A stretch of 64,000 nt of DNA from an uncultured Prevotellaceae bacterium (GTDB lineage: Bacteria; Bacteroidota; Bacteroidia; Bacteroidales; Bacteroidaceae): contig CACWOS010000010.1 of NCBI GenBank assembly GCA_902762565.1, positions 1 through 64,000 of the forward strand, read 5' to 3'. Below the pieces are notes generated by a model. It saw nothing but the letters and a program-made list of their open reading frames with translations. It ran no database searches and was not told the DNA's origin. The position numbers and the translations under genes are program-made. How positions within the stretch are numbered: the first letter of the stretch is position 1; each line of letters starts with the position of its first letter. Positions 15,799 through 24,548 of the stretch are shown here, piece after piece.

Positions 15799-18546
15799 AT
15801 GGACAGGAAGTTCTTTAAAATATTAACGATTCTATTAGTCGTCCTTTCCCCGCTGTTCGTCATCCCTGCAGCCGCTGTTGAAGGCTATGGGAAGTTTCCC
15901 TTTAATGGCGGTACAACCACAGATGGCATTGAGATTTCCAAACCTACTTTATTTGGCTTCTTCAGGTATAAACAGGAGAACTGTTACATGGCGACGAAGG
16001 TAGATAAAAAAAACCACAGTTATATCAAATTCAATATCAAGGTGCCTGAGGGAAAGGAGGCGGGCTTCAACTTCAACAGGTTCCTGTATGAGATCAATAC
16101 TGACGGATCTCAGAGACGAGGTGCGAAAATGACCCTCGTGGTGGAATGCGACGGACAGCCTATCTTTCGCAATTCCTGGAACGAGAAAATCAGTGCCAGA
16201 GGCGTTGACGTTATCATACCTGAAGGTGAGCATGTGATGAAACTGGATTTTACCACTTCGCACAGGAGATACAATTTCGCAGGCAGCATCAACGACCTGT
16301 CGCTCCATGTCCATGAATACGGCGATACAACGGTATTGCGTGTGCCGTTATGCGGCCAGTCTGGGCAGAAAATCATCGAGTGCAGCCTCTGTCAGAAGCA
16401 GAAGTCTTTCGAAATCATCCCCGAATATGATAAGCATACCCTCAAAAAGATTGTTATCGAGAAGTTCAGCTGCATGAGCACTCCCAGCACCATTACCCTG
16501 TGTGAGCACTGCCCGTATGTGACGATTGAGCAATACTCGACGATGACGAGCCATGATTTCGATGCCAACGGAACATGCAAGGTGTGCCACCTGTCCATGC
16601 CCAAATGCAATGCCGACAGTACCGTCTTCGAAGTCCATAATGCCAGTGAGATGCGTGTGCTGTCCGAACTGGTGTCGATAGGCAAAATCTCCGGCAACAT
16701 CGGTATCGACATCAAGGGCGATCTCGTGTTCGGCACCGACATAACCCTGCAGCCCTTAGGCAACTCCGACAATCCCTTCCGGGGGGTCATCAACGGCAAC
16801 GGGCATCACGTCCGAGGCATCTTCAATACCTATCAGGGCACCGACTGTATGGGCTTTGTGGGAGTGGCCAGAGGAAGCATCCAGTCGCACGCTGTCATTG
16901 CCAATCTCATCTTCGACCAGGACAACGTCCTGCAGGGCATGGCTAGTGTGGGTGGCATCGTGGGCGACGCAGCTTATTGTGACATCATCAACTGTGCCAG
17001 CTTCGGAACATTCATAGGTCTTGAAAAAGTTGGTGGTATCGTGGGCTATGCCGGTCAGCACGTGAACATAGTCAATTGTGCCTCGGCAGTGTCTGTCAGC
17101 ACCCCAGGCTTTTGGAATGGCATGGGTTGTGGCATGCAACGTGGACGCATCATGAACAGCTACGACATGGCTACTAACAAGCAGCGCGGCATGTACGACG
17201 AACTGCCAAACACCACGTGGCGACATTGCTTCTCCACACTGGACAGCGGCAGCGGACTCAGACAAGTTACTCAGAACCTGTTGTCATCCTACGAAATGGT
17301 TGAACTGCTCAACCAGGAAAGCGAGTCGACATGTTTTGTGAAGTCACAAGACAATCCCTATCCCATACCAGTTGTCAATGCCGACATCCAGGCCCAGAGC
17401 AACCCTGCCTTCGCCACGCCGCGCGCTGAGATTCCACGCCGTGCCGCTTCGCTGGTCGCCGACAATGATGACGAGACGTCAGAAAAGGACTCCGAGACCA
17501 TCGTGATGAATGGCTATACCGACAGCAATGCAGCCTCCAAGTTCGGCTTTACCATTGATGAAATCATGCATAACGACAGCGCCGACTATGCAGGTTTTGA
17601 CCTCTCGTACATTGTTACACACACCGCACCGGCGGGTGTCAACCTCTATGACCGTCTGGCGAATGGCGAACTGAGTGCGTTCGAATCCTATATCATTCCT
17701 GTCGATTCGTCATTCATCCGGTTGAGAGAATACAAAGTCGTATCGGCAGACAGAGTGATTCACTACAAGGAGACCGTCGCCGACCTTGCCGGCGCGAATA
17801 TGCAAATCGACGAATACCAAGTCAAGGAAAGCACCTATTACCACAAGTCACGCATCACCTTTTTGAACGATAACGACTTCATCTATCAAGAGAATATCAA
17901 CGACATTCTGCAACCAACATGGGGCATCGAAACCGAAATCGACGATGAAGGCAACCCCCTTGTCACCAATGCCTATTCGTACAACTACCTCACGGGCGAA
18001 ATCCACCTGGAGGGCAGTTTCGAGTACGGCCCGGATGGCGAATTGAAAGATGAAGTCTGTGAAGAATATTTTGACGCAGAGACCAATACCAACCATTTCG
18101 TCTACATCCTTACCGACCCCGACACGGGTGAGATTCTCTCCCGCGAACACTATATTCTCCGCGCTGAGGATAACTTCCCGATAGAAGTACGTTCGGAAGA
18201 TATGTCAGGCGGCACACCATCCGTGACCGAAGGTCTCTACTTCATCTACGACGACGAGGGTAAGCTGTTGCAGGCAGTCTATTACGCTGTGGACAAGGAA
18301 ACCGGCAACCTGCGTCCCTTTATCTATTATGACTTCTTAGGCAACTGGGAGATAACGCCCTTCACCACAACGGCCATCCAGGTGCCTACGGTGAAACATC
18401 CGTCAGTAAAAGAATACGTAGACCCCAATATATACGATATGCATGGTCGCATCGTCCGCAGGGTCACCAACCATCAGGATCCCTTCGCCGGACTTCCTCG
18501 TGGACTCTATCTCTATCAGGGCGGTAAGTATCTGAAAAGGAAATAA
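15799..18546 (+). CDS. T9SS-exported GLUG-repeat protein with Cys/His knuckles
   Basis: 915-residue secreted protein. The ATG at 15799 gives a good signal peptide (RKFFKILTILLVVLSPLF). The TTG at 15781 lies in a repeat and is less likely. Cys pairs CSLC (about 195), CEHC (about 235) and GTCKVCHLSMPKC (about 257) resemble the knuckles of the preceding protein. GLUG-like repeats follow at about 330-440 (GGIVGDAAYCDIINCASFG, GGIVGYAGQHVNIVNCAS). The middle, rich in Asp, Glu and Tyr, has repeated GNPLV/GEIHLEG-like turns. The last 70 residues (NIYDMHGRIVRRV, then GLPRGLYLYQGGKYLKRK) are a type-A T9SS sorting domain, so it is exported and attached to the cell surface. It may be a surface scaffold or adhesin for the lipoproteins of the same operon. 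Confidence 0.75.
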   Translation: MDRKFFKILTILLVVLSPLFVIPAAAVEGYGKFPFNGGTTTDGIEISKPTLFGFFRYKQENCYMATKVDKKNHSYIKFNIKVPEGKEAGFNFNRFLYEINTDGSQRRGAKMTLVVECDGQPIFRNSWNEKISARGVDVIIPEGEHVMKLDFTTSHRRYNFAGSINDLSLHVHEYGDTTVLRVPLCGQSGQKIIECSLCQKQKSFEIIPEYDKHTLKKIVIEKFSCMSTPSTITLCEHCPYVTIEQYSTMTSHDFDANGTCKVCHLSMPKCNADSTVFEVHNASEMRVLSELVSIGKISGNIGIDIKGDLVFGTDITLQPLGNSDNPFRGVINGNGHHVRGIFNTYQGTDCMGFVGVARGSIQSHAVIANLIFDQDNVLQGMASVGGIVGDAAYCDIINCASFGTFIGLEKVGGIVGYAGQHVNIVNCASAVSVSTPGFWNGMGCGMQRGRIMNSYDMATNKQRGMYDELPNTTWRHCFSTLDSGSGLRQVTQNLLSSYEMVELLNQESESTCFVKSQDNPYPIPVVNADIQAQSNPAFATPRAEIPRRAASLVADNDDETSEKDSETIVMNGYTDSNAASKFGFTIDEIMHNDSADYAGFDLSYIVTHTAPAGVNLYDRLANGELSAFESYIIPVDSSFIRLREYKVVSADRVIHYKETVADLAGANMQIDEYQVKESTYYHKSRITFLNDNDFIYQENINDILQPTWGIETEIDDEGNPLVTNAYSYNYLTGEIHLEGSFEYGPDGELKDEVCEEYFDAETNTNHFVYILTDPDTGEILSREHYILRAEDNFPIEVRSEDMSGGTPSVTEGLYFIYDDEGKLLQAVYYAVDKETGNLRPFIYYDFLGNWEITPFTTTAIQVPTVKHPSVKEYVDPNIYDMHGRIVRRVTNHQDPFAGLPRGLYLYQGGKYLKRK

Positions 18547-18578
18547 ATATAAAAAACTTTAGCAATGAAAACTAAAGA

Positions 18579-19280
18579 ATGAAGACAATCCAGCTGTGGA
18601 TGCTTGCCGCCATCCTTACCTGCGGCATTTTGTTAACATCTTGTCAACGTATTGACAATAACGTCGAGAAGCAGCAAACAGAACAGGAATTCCAGAAAGA
18701 ACTGGATCAAGCTATGAGTTGGGCGCAAGTCTATGGTCCACCGACACAGTCGCTTGCCGAAGAGGTGGCTGCACGCCACAACGGAAAGACTACGCCCCTG
18801 AACTACAAGACCCGTGAGAGTACTGAGCGCAAATGCCGTACCGATAACTCCAGGCCCTTCGAACTGAGGGATCTGGCACGCACCACCGTTATCTGTGAGT
18901 ATGACTCGATACGCGTTGTCATCGACGACGTGAAAACGACGGCCACTGAGCGTAATATCTTCGGGCGTTACAAGCACCAGACCAGTGACCGCGGCTATTG
19001 GGGAGACCTCTTCAATCTGCAGTTCGAATACCTGTATACCGAGATACAGGTCAAGAGCTACCGTAATTACTATGCAGCAAATCCTGAGGACATCTGCCGA
19101 CCCGTGCTGGGCGACTCGCTCTACAATGCCATCCATGACGAAACTGGTCAAGAGCCAGGACTCTCACACTACTACTATGAAATCATCCGAGCAGACACGA
19201 CCAGCGATGCCACGCGCGAATATTATAAAAAGTTGTGCATCGAATACCATAGTCACTTCGATCCGGATTATGTAGAGTAA
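18579..19280 (+). CDS. lipoprotein with RelA/SpoT-like nucleotidyltransferase domain (tentative)
   Basis: 233-residue lipoprotein (lipobox LTSC, cysteine 22). The mature part resembles the short RelA/SpoT-fold domains found in polymorphic toxins. LNYKTRESTERKCRTD (about 74-89) corresponds to the LK..ES...K entry, ELRDLARTTV (95-104) to the acidic D..R element, DRGYWGDLFNLQF (137-149) to the GY loop, TEIQVKS (154-160) to the E-x-Q motif, and SHYYYEIIR (196-204) to the final H..YE..R. Known members make (p)ppGpp or pyrophosphorylate nucleotides or tRNA, and several are toxins. A lipoprotein location is unusual, since the substrates are cytoplasmic. The signal peptide nearly equals that of the next gene, so the two are probably used together. 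No profile search was run. Confidence 0.55.
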   Translation: MKTIQLWMLAAILTCGILLTSCQRIDNNVEKQQTEQEFQKELDQAMSWAQVYGPPTQSLAEEVAARHNGKTTPLNYKTRESTERKCRTDNSRPFELRDLARTTVICEYDSIRVVIDDVKTTATERNIFGRYKHQTSDRGYWGDLFNLQFEYLYTEIQVKSYRNYYAANPEDICRPVLGDSLYNAIHDETGQEPGLSHYYYEIIRADTTSDATREYYKKLCIEYHSHFDPDYVE

Positions 19281-19362
19281 CAATCTGAGGCTGACAGGGG
19301 CCTTGCCCTTGCAAGAACTATTTTATGTATATAAACAACGACTTTGAAAAAAAAATAAAACA

Positions 19363-20217
19363 ATGAAGACCATCCAACTGTGGATACTGGCCCTCGTCCT
19401 GACAATCAGCAGTTCGACGGCCCTGACGTCGTGTAGCAAAGACGACAATTATGTTCCTAGACCAGAACAGCCCCTTGTTCTCAAAGGCGAAGCTGCCGTG
19501 GCGTGGACAAAGGCTCATCTGGACTCGCTGGTGGACGTGTATATGGCCAGCTGCGGCAATCTGCTCGACCCCGACATGACGAGAGACCTGTTGCAGTGCA
19601 TCGGCTATACGCGCCTGAACGTGTTCGACTACAGGGAAGCTGGCTGGGTGATAGACAGCGTGGTGCTGGTTCGTCTGATGGAACGTGCCGTCGAGGCGAA
19701 CAACAAGACCATCCTCTTCACGATGGGTATGTACGGATGCGGCAAGACGACGAGTATTAACAACAATCCCGAACTGAAGAAGTTGGTCGAAGAGGCTGGT
19801 GTGGTCTCCGAAGGTGCCTACAACAATGTGAAATACTTCGACGGGGTGGTAGAGGATATGGACAAGAAGGGATTTGTGTCGTCCTTGATTTATGTCTATA
19901 ACGATGCCGAGACGGGCTATACCAACTGTATGGAGCGACTGATCAGTTCGAACCGTGCCGTAACTTGTGAGGCCTATATCTCAGTATTTCCACAGTTCCA
20001 AGGCAGGGTGGAATACATCGAAGAGCATCATCCCGATATGCCATTCTACTGTATTGACAACAACCACAACAACGGCGGCAAGCGTGTGAGCAACGAAGAA
20101 GCCAAGCAGTGGGATTACACAATGACTGAAGACTTGCAGCAGAAGATTTATGCCATCAAACAGTCTTATATTGAGTCCGGCAGGCTAACCTTAGAGCAGA
20201 TTGCGGCCTTACAGTAA
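19363..20217 (+). CDS. lipoprotein with zeta-toxin-like P-loop kinase domain
   Basis: 284-residue lipoprotein (lipobox LTSC, cysteine 24, then SKDDN). A Walker A motif GMYGCGKTT is clear at 122-130 after the strand KTILFTM. Further on, KKGFVSSLIYVYNDAETGY (168-186) and ERLISSNRAV (191-200) resemble the strand-helix and arginine region of zeta-toxin/PezT-type kinases, which phosphorylate UDP-N-acetylglucosamine and poison cell-wall synthesis. The first 14 residues (MKTIQLWILALVLT) nearly copy those of the RelA/SpoT-like neighbour. ATP is absent outside the cell, so the enzyme would need delivery into another cytoplasm or has lost its old role. An 82-bp gap precedes it, with no convincing promoter. 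Confidence 0.6.
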   Translation: MKTIQLWILALVLTISSSTALTSCSKDDNYVPRPEQPLVLKGEAAVAWTKAHLDSLVDVYMASCGNLLDPDMTRDLLQCIGYTRLNVFDYREAGWVIDSVVLVRLMERAVEANNKTILFTMGMYGCGKTTSINNNPELKKLVEEAGVVSEGAYNNVKYFDGVVEDMDKKGFVSSLIYVYNDAETGYTNCMERLISSNRAVTCEAYISVFPQFQGRVEYIEEHHPDMPFYCIDNNHNNGGKRVSNEEAKQWDYTMTEDLQQKIYAIKQSYIESGRLTLEQIAALQ

Positions 20218-20271
20218 TGTTAATCAGTCATGACCAAGTACTATATGTTGTAGAATAAACATACCCTGAAA

Positions 20272-20823
20272 ATGAAGACAAGATTTAAAAAGAACGCCAA
20301 GATATTTGACATTGTCATTACTGCCGTGGCAGGAATGGTATCGGTGGGTGTGATGCTGTACGGCGTGGGCCACTTCGGCCTGAAAGAGGCGTGGCCTGAA
20401 CTGGTGCTCAACGTGTTTTACGTGGCCTGTTTGGTGATGATATGGATGTACTTTTTCAACCGGATGGACACCCAGCGGTTCAACTACTGGTGTTCCGTCT
20501 TAGTGGGCATCACGGTTCTGTTGCGCGACATCCTCTTTGCGCCGCCCTTGGCCTATTATGGTTTACATTTAGCCTGTTTTACGCTGTCAGTACTGCTGCT
20601 CTGCATGCTTACCTTCTTCTATGCACGTAAGAACTGGCAGAGCTATACCAAACGGAACCTGTGGGCCATCTGCGTCATTGATATGACTATAGCCACACTA
20701 TACAACATCGACATCTATCTGGAGCCGTTCTATGAATATACCAACTACATGCTGACGGAGATATGGATACGTCCGACGATCACCTATGGACTCGTGGCGT
20801 GTTTCGTAACGGAAAGGTCATAA
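20272..20823 (+). CDS. small polytopic membrane protein of unknown function
   Basis: 183 residues with about six hydrophobic segments (near 12-34, 42-60, 70-90, 96-116, 127-143 and 160-178) and a basic N-terminus (MKTRFKKNAK), so it is an inner-membrane protein. I do not recognise a family. It is the last gene of the rightward operon, 54 bases after the zeta-like gene, and is followed by a hairpin shared with the convergent locus. By position it could be an immunity or anchoring protein for the preceding toxin-like lipoproteins, but nothing in the sequence proves this. Confidence 0.65.
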   Translation: MKTRFKKNAKIFDIVITAVAGMVSVGVMLYGVGHFGLKEAWPELVLNVFYVACLVMIWMYFFNRMDTQRFNYWCSVLVGITVLLRDILFAPPLAYYGLHLACFTLSVLLLCMLTFFYARKNWQSYTKRNLWAICVIDMTIATLYNIDIYLEPFYEYTNYMLTEIWIRPTITYGLVACFVTERS

Positions 20824-20870
20824 CTTTTATGAAAAGCGTCATATAGCAAACACTATTGACTATATTAGAA

Positions 20871-20910
20871 AAGCAGGAAAAGTTCACGTGATAGTAAACT
20901 TTTCCCGCTT
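20871..20910. terminator. bidirectional hairpin terminator, copy 2 of the conserved hairpin
   Basis: AAGCAGGAAAAGTT pairs with AACTTTTCCCGCTT (one mismatch) around a 12-base loop. It lies between the ends of two convergent operons, so it can stop both. It has the same right arm, stem length and loop length as the element at 3061-3100. Confidence 0.7.
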
Positions 20911-20925
20911 TGGAGATTCAATACC

Positions 20926-22380
20926 TTAATCTTTCTTCAGATTCCACTTGGAATTATCACTCTTGAAGTCATATTCCGCGAGGGTTGGTGTTGAGTCACC
21001 TGCTGAGTAGAGGCAGTACTTCTGGTTCTTGCCCGGCTGTCCAGGGATGGCGTAAGGCATGATGCGATAGGTACCATCGGTGAGTTGTTCGACACGCCAC
21101 AGCTGTTCTTTTGCACCGCTATAGGCAACGGTAGCCAGTTCCTTGTCGGCAGTAGCCGTCAGGGCACGGTCAGTACCAGCGATGGTAATCTTGAAGTAGG
21201 GTGCACTCAGGTAACCACCAGCCTCTTCTACTGGTGTGAAGGTCCACAGCTGATGAGGACGGAACATATAGTCGCTGCAACGAACGGCAACAGGTGTGTT
21301 GGCATCAGGCCATGTGCTGATAACATCCTCCAGTTTCTGGTTGGCAATAGGCTTCGGAGGCTGCTGCATCTGGTTGCGATCACCCCAGCGCTGACGTTCC
21401 TGCTGCATGCGTACAAAGTCGACAGCCATCTCTAGCGAGTAGCCACGACGCTCTGACAAAACGGCATAGGTACCACCGCGAAAACGTTCACCGGCGTATG
21501 GCCAGCCATTCTTCCACAGCAGGGGACGGACGGCGAGGACACTACGGCCACCCATGTCGAAGTCAGCCTCCCAGTGGAATGACATCACCTCGACACCCTC
21601 GTTGATAACAGTACTTCCAAAGTGACCGGCACCAGTAGCACGGTCGCCAGCGGCAATCACCATACGGCCACCACCATGGAACATGTCACGACCGACATTG
21701 TCAAGGTATGGTCCCTCTACAGAACGAGAACGGCCCACCACGATATTATAGGTAGAGTTGACACCATCGCAGCAGGTACCATGAGTTCCCAAAAGGTAAT
21801 ACCAACCATCACGGTACATCAAGGCACTAGCCTCGCAGTCGATGGCCACATCCTTCTCAACATTACCCTTCACACGCTCACCCGTCTTTGGGTCGAGCTC
21901 GATGAGCCGGATATTACCAAAATAGGTGCCATAGGTAGCCCACAGACGACCCGTTGTGGGGTCTAACAACAGACAAGGGTCGATGGCATCGCAGTCCTCC
22001 ATACCGTCGGACGAAGCCACCTCAATTGCTGTAGACCACTTGAAGTCGGGCGACTTCGGGTCGAGGGTCTTGTTCCACATGGTCAGGATGCGACCGTTAT
22101 GACCACCGAAGAGACCACCACCAGTAGCACCATAGATGCAGAGATAACGGTCGCCAATCTTCATCATATCGGGAGCAGCACCACCACCCGGGCGATCGGC
22201 ACCACTATGCCATGTCCAACCGTCATCAGAGATGATACCTCCCCCACCCGTTCCGAAGGTATACCACTTACCGTCACACTCTGCAAGTGTCGAGGGGTCG
22301 TGGATATAAGGTGCACCAATTTGCGCATGGGCAGCAGCAATAACAGCAAGTGCCGCCAAGAGTGTATGTAGTCTTTTCAT
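20926..22380 (-). CDS. GH43 arabinanase/arabinofuranosidase-like enzyme with ricin-like C-terminus
   Basis: 484-residue secreted five-bladed beta-propeller hydrolase (signal peptide 1-19). GH43 landmarks are the catalytic base in YIHDPST (Asp 28), the pKa-tuning Asp in DAIDPCLL (about 136), and the general acid Glu in DCEASALMYR (about 183). The IHDPS beginning resembles endo-arabinanases and their relatives. After about residue 330 a beta-trefoil-like lectin region carries QLWTF and EQLWRVEQLTDGTYRI, as in ricin-type domains that bind sugars. It is the last gene of the leftward xylanolytic operon, 1 base after the preceding GH43 gene. It probably releases arabinose from arabinoxylan or arabinan. 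The exact substrate cannot be told from the sequence. Confidence 0.82.
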   Translation of the reverse strand: MKRLHTLLAALAVIAAAHAQIGAPYIHDPSTLAECDGKWYTFGTGGGGIISDDGWTWHSGADRPGGGAAPDMMKIGDRYLCIYGATGGGLFGGHNGRILTMWNKTLDPKSPDFKWSTAIEVASSDGMEDCDAIDPCLLLDPTTGRLWATYGTYFGNIRLIELDPKTGERVKGNVEKDVAIDCEASALMYRDGWYYLLGTHGTCCDGVNSTYNIVVGRSRSVEGPYLDNVGRDMFHGGGRMVIAAGDRATGAGHFGSTVINEGVEVMSFHWEADFDMGGRSVLAVRPLLWKNGWPYAGERFRGGTYAVLSERRGYSLEMAVDFVRMQQERQRWGDRNQMQQPPKPIANQKLEDVISTWPDANTPVAVRCSDYMFRPHQLWTFTPVEEAGGYLSAPYFKITIAGTDRALTATADKELATVAYSGAKEQLWRVEQLTDGTYRIMPYAIPGQPGKNQKYCLYSAGDSTPTLAEYDFKSDNSKWNLKKD

Positions 22381-22381
22381 C

Positions 22382-24466
22382 TTATTGTACTTTGATTGAA
22401 TAGTTCTTTACTGGGTTTCCTTTCTCGTCAATGAAACGGGCACACAGATCACTCAAGCCAGGACCGTTGACCAGCGCAAAGCGAAGGATGTTACGGCCCT
22501 TCTCCAGTGTCAGGCGCTGTGACACACAGTCGTCCTCCACCATACGACGGTCACCATCGAGTGTCAGCACACGGTCGCCATTGAGCCACCACATAGAGGC
22601 GCCATTGGAACCGATGGCCAGACGCACGCCGTCCATCTCCTCAGGACAGTCGATGACGGTAAAACCCCAGAACAGGGAGTTATAGGGCTGACAGCCGTTC
22701 GCCTCAGCAAAGCGGAACACCTTGACATTATAGCTCTCACTCTCGACAGCATGCCATTTCAGTGTCTGCTTGACCTCCTTGGTTTGGGCGGGACCAGTCT
22801 GCATTCTCGTATCGGCTGGACCACCAGCTAATGCGATACCAGTAGCACTTACCTTTTCACCATCGCGAGGCAGCTTCTTGTCGTCAAACTGTCCTTTGAA
22901 ATACTGCTTGTTGAGATTCTCATTGAGATAGGTATCGGTCAGGATGGTATTGGAACGGACATTATAGTCGATAGGTTCCAGCAACATCCAACGACGGATA
23001 AAGCCATTGGCATCGGGCTGTGCAGCAGGCACATTGGCAGAAACTGCGTGAAAATAGTTATCGCGGTTCTTGAACTGTACCCTGTTGATGCTGACAGCAG
23101 CATCACCCTCGCAGGTGACGACAAGGTCAGTAACACCCTTCGGTACATATTGCAATGCGACGGTCTGGGTGAGCCACTGGTTGCTCTGGTCACGACGGAA
23201 CTGTCCCATCTGACTGACGACATTCATCGGAATACGGGCAATGACTTTCCCCTTGGCGTTCTTCTCGCGGATACAGAATTCTGTATTGCCGGCAACCTTG
23301 ACATTGACGATGAGGTAGGCTGTCTTCTCTACGCCAGAGAAGTCCACGTCATTATACTGCAGCCAACTGCCCTTCACTGGCAGGGTAGCCTGATAGCCAC
23401 GGAAAGTATTGATGGTGTCTATCAGATCTGTCGTCACATCGGCACTGGCTGTGCTGTAGCGGTCAATCTCAATCTTCTCCGTAGCCTGGTTGATACCCAC
23501 ACCACGCATGGTCTGCTTTACTTCCTTGATGGTACCGTCAGAGTTGAAATACAACTTCTCGATACAGGCCGAACGGCGTTTGTCGTCATTAGGCGAGAGG
23601 TAGTTGTGGTGATAGAACAGATACCACTGGCCTTTATAGTTAATGATGCTGTGGTGGTTAGTCCAGCAACCGTTGGGTTGTTCGGCCATAATCAGGCCCT
23701 TGTATTCGTAGGGACCCATCGGGTTCTTGCTCATGGCATAACCGAGCACCTCGGTCTTCTCTCTGACGTACGGATAGGTCAGATAGTAGTTGCCGTTGTA
23801 TTCGAAGGCAAATGGGCCTTCCGCCTGTCGGTTGGGCAGGTCTTTCAGACAGTTGACGCCGTACATCTCAAACTCACGGTCGCGGAACTTGACCTTTTCC
23901 TTCGGTGTGTCATCGGCTAGTTCCTTCATGTTGGGTTTCAACTTGGCACAGCGACCATTGCCCCAGAAGATGTAGGCGTTACCGTCGGAAGCCTGAAGCA
24001 CACAGGGATCGATGCCGTTGATGCCTTTGATGGGCTCCGGCTCAGGAATGAACGGACCCTCAGGACGGTCGGCAACAGCCACACCGATAGCAAAGCCACC
24101 ACCAGCCTTAGGAGCTGACGGGAAGTAGAAATAATACTTGCCATTACGCTCAACACAGTCGGGTGCCCACATTGAATAGGAGTCTGGACGCACCCAGGGC
24201 ACTTTGTTCTGGGTGACAATGACACCGTGGTCTGTCCAGTCAGTCAGGTTTTCGGATGAGAACACATGGTAGTCTTCCATGCAGAACCAGTCCTGACGCT
24301 GTCCTTCGGGCGGAAAGATATCGTGCGACGGATAGAGGTACACCATATTATTAAACACACGCGCAGTAGGATCGGCCGTAAACTGGTCGCGTATAATTGG
24401 GTTTTGCGCCATGACTGCCGTGGCAGTCAGGCACAAACCTAACGTTATTAATAATTTCTTAGTCAT
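22382..24466 (-). CDS. GH43 family glycosidase with CBM6-like module
   Basis: 694-residue secreted enzyme (signal peptide to about residue 20, ending AVMAQ). GH43 core at about 22-320: DQFTADPTARVF (base), GINGIDPCVL (modulator), NRQAEGPFAF (general acid). A CBM6-like jelly-roll follows (about 335-480), including SWLQYNDVDFSGVEKTAYL. The last 200 residues (from about RRWMLLEPIDY) are a beta-rich module I cannot name. The substrate is probably arabinose or xylose side chains of arabinoxylan. The signal peptide and the intergenic hairpin upstream resemble those of the neighbouring tandem GH43 gene, which points to local duplication. Confidence 0.85.
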   Translation of the reverse strand: MTKKLLITLGLCLTATAVMAQNPIIRDQFTADPTARVFNNMVYLYPSHDIFPPEGQRQDWFCMEDYHVFSSENLTDWTDHGVIVTQNKVPWVRPDSYSMWAPDCVERNGKYYFYFPSAPKAGGGFAIGVAVADRPEGPFIPEPEPIKGINGIDPCVLQASDGNAYIFWGNGRCAKLKPNMKELADDTPKEKVKFRDREFEMYGVNCLKDLPNRQAEGPFAFEYNGNYYLTYPYVREKTEVLGYAMSKNPMGPYEYKGLIMAEQPNGCWTNHHSIINYKGQWYLFYHHNYLSPNDDKRRSACIEKLYFNSDGTIKEVKQTMRGVGINQATEKIEIDRYSTASADVTTDLIDTINTFRGYQATLPVKGSWLQYNDVDFSGVEKTAYLIVNVKVAGNTEFCIREKNAKGKVIARIPMNVVSQMGQFRRDQSNQWLTQTVALQYVPKGVTDLVVTCEGDAAVSINRVQFKNRDNYFHAVSANVPAAQPDANGFIRRWMLLEPIDYNVRSNTILTDTYLNENLNKQYFKGQFDDKKLPRDGEKVSATGIALAGGPADTRMQTGPAQTKEVKQTLKWHAVESESYNVKVFRFAEANGCQPYNSLFWGFTVIDCPEEMDGVRLAIGSNGASMWWLNGDRVLTLDGDRRMVEDDCVSQRLTLEKGRNILRFALVNGPGLSDLCARFIDEKGNPVKNYSIKVQ

Positions 24467-24482
24467 TCACTTTATGTTTTTT

Positions 24483-24541
24483 GCAGCGGACAACAGCGGT
24501 CTTTTACGGACTGTCCGTATCTGTTCGCGTAAGTCCGCTGC
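24483..24541 (-). repeat. intergenic hairpin between GH43 genes, copy 1
   Basis: The outer arms GCAGCGGAC and GTCCGCTGC pair perfectly. Inside them, TACGGAC and GTCCGTA form a second perfect stem around one base. A homologous element with the same outer arms lies at 27414-27473. It may protect or process the polycistronic RNA or reduce expression of downstream genes. Confidence 0.7.
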
Positions 24542-24548
24542 TAAATTA

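Noticed and set aside
19281-19362. Separate promoter for the zeta-like gene
   Set aside because: No TANNTTTG box with a suitable -33 element in the 82-bp gap; read-through from the upstream gene is more likely.
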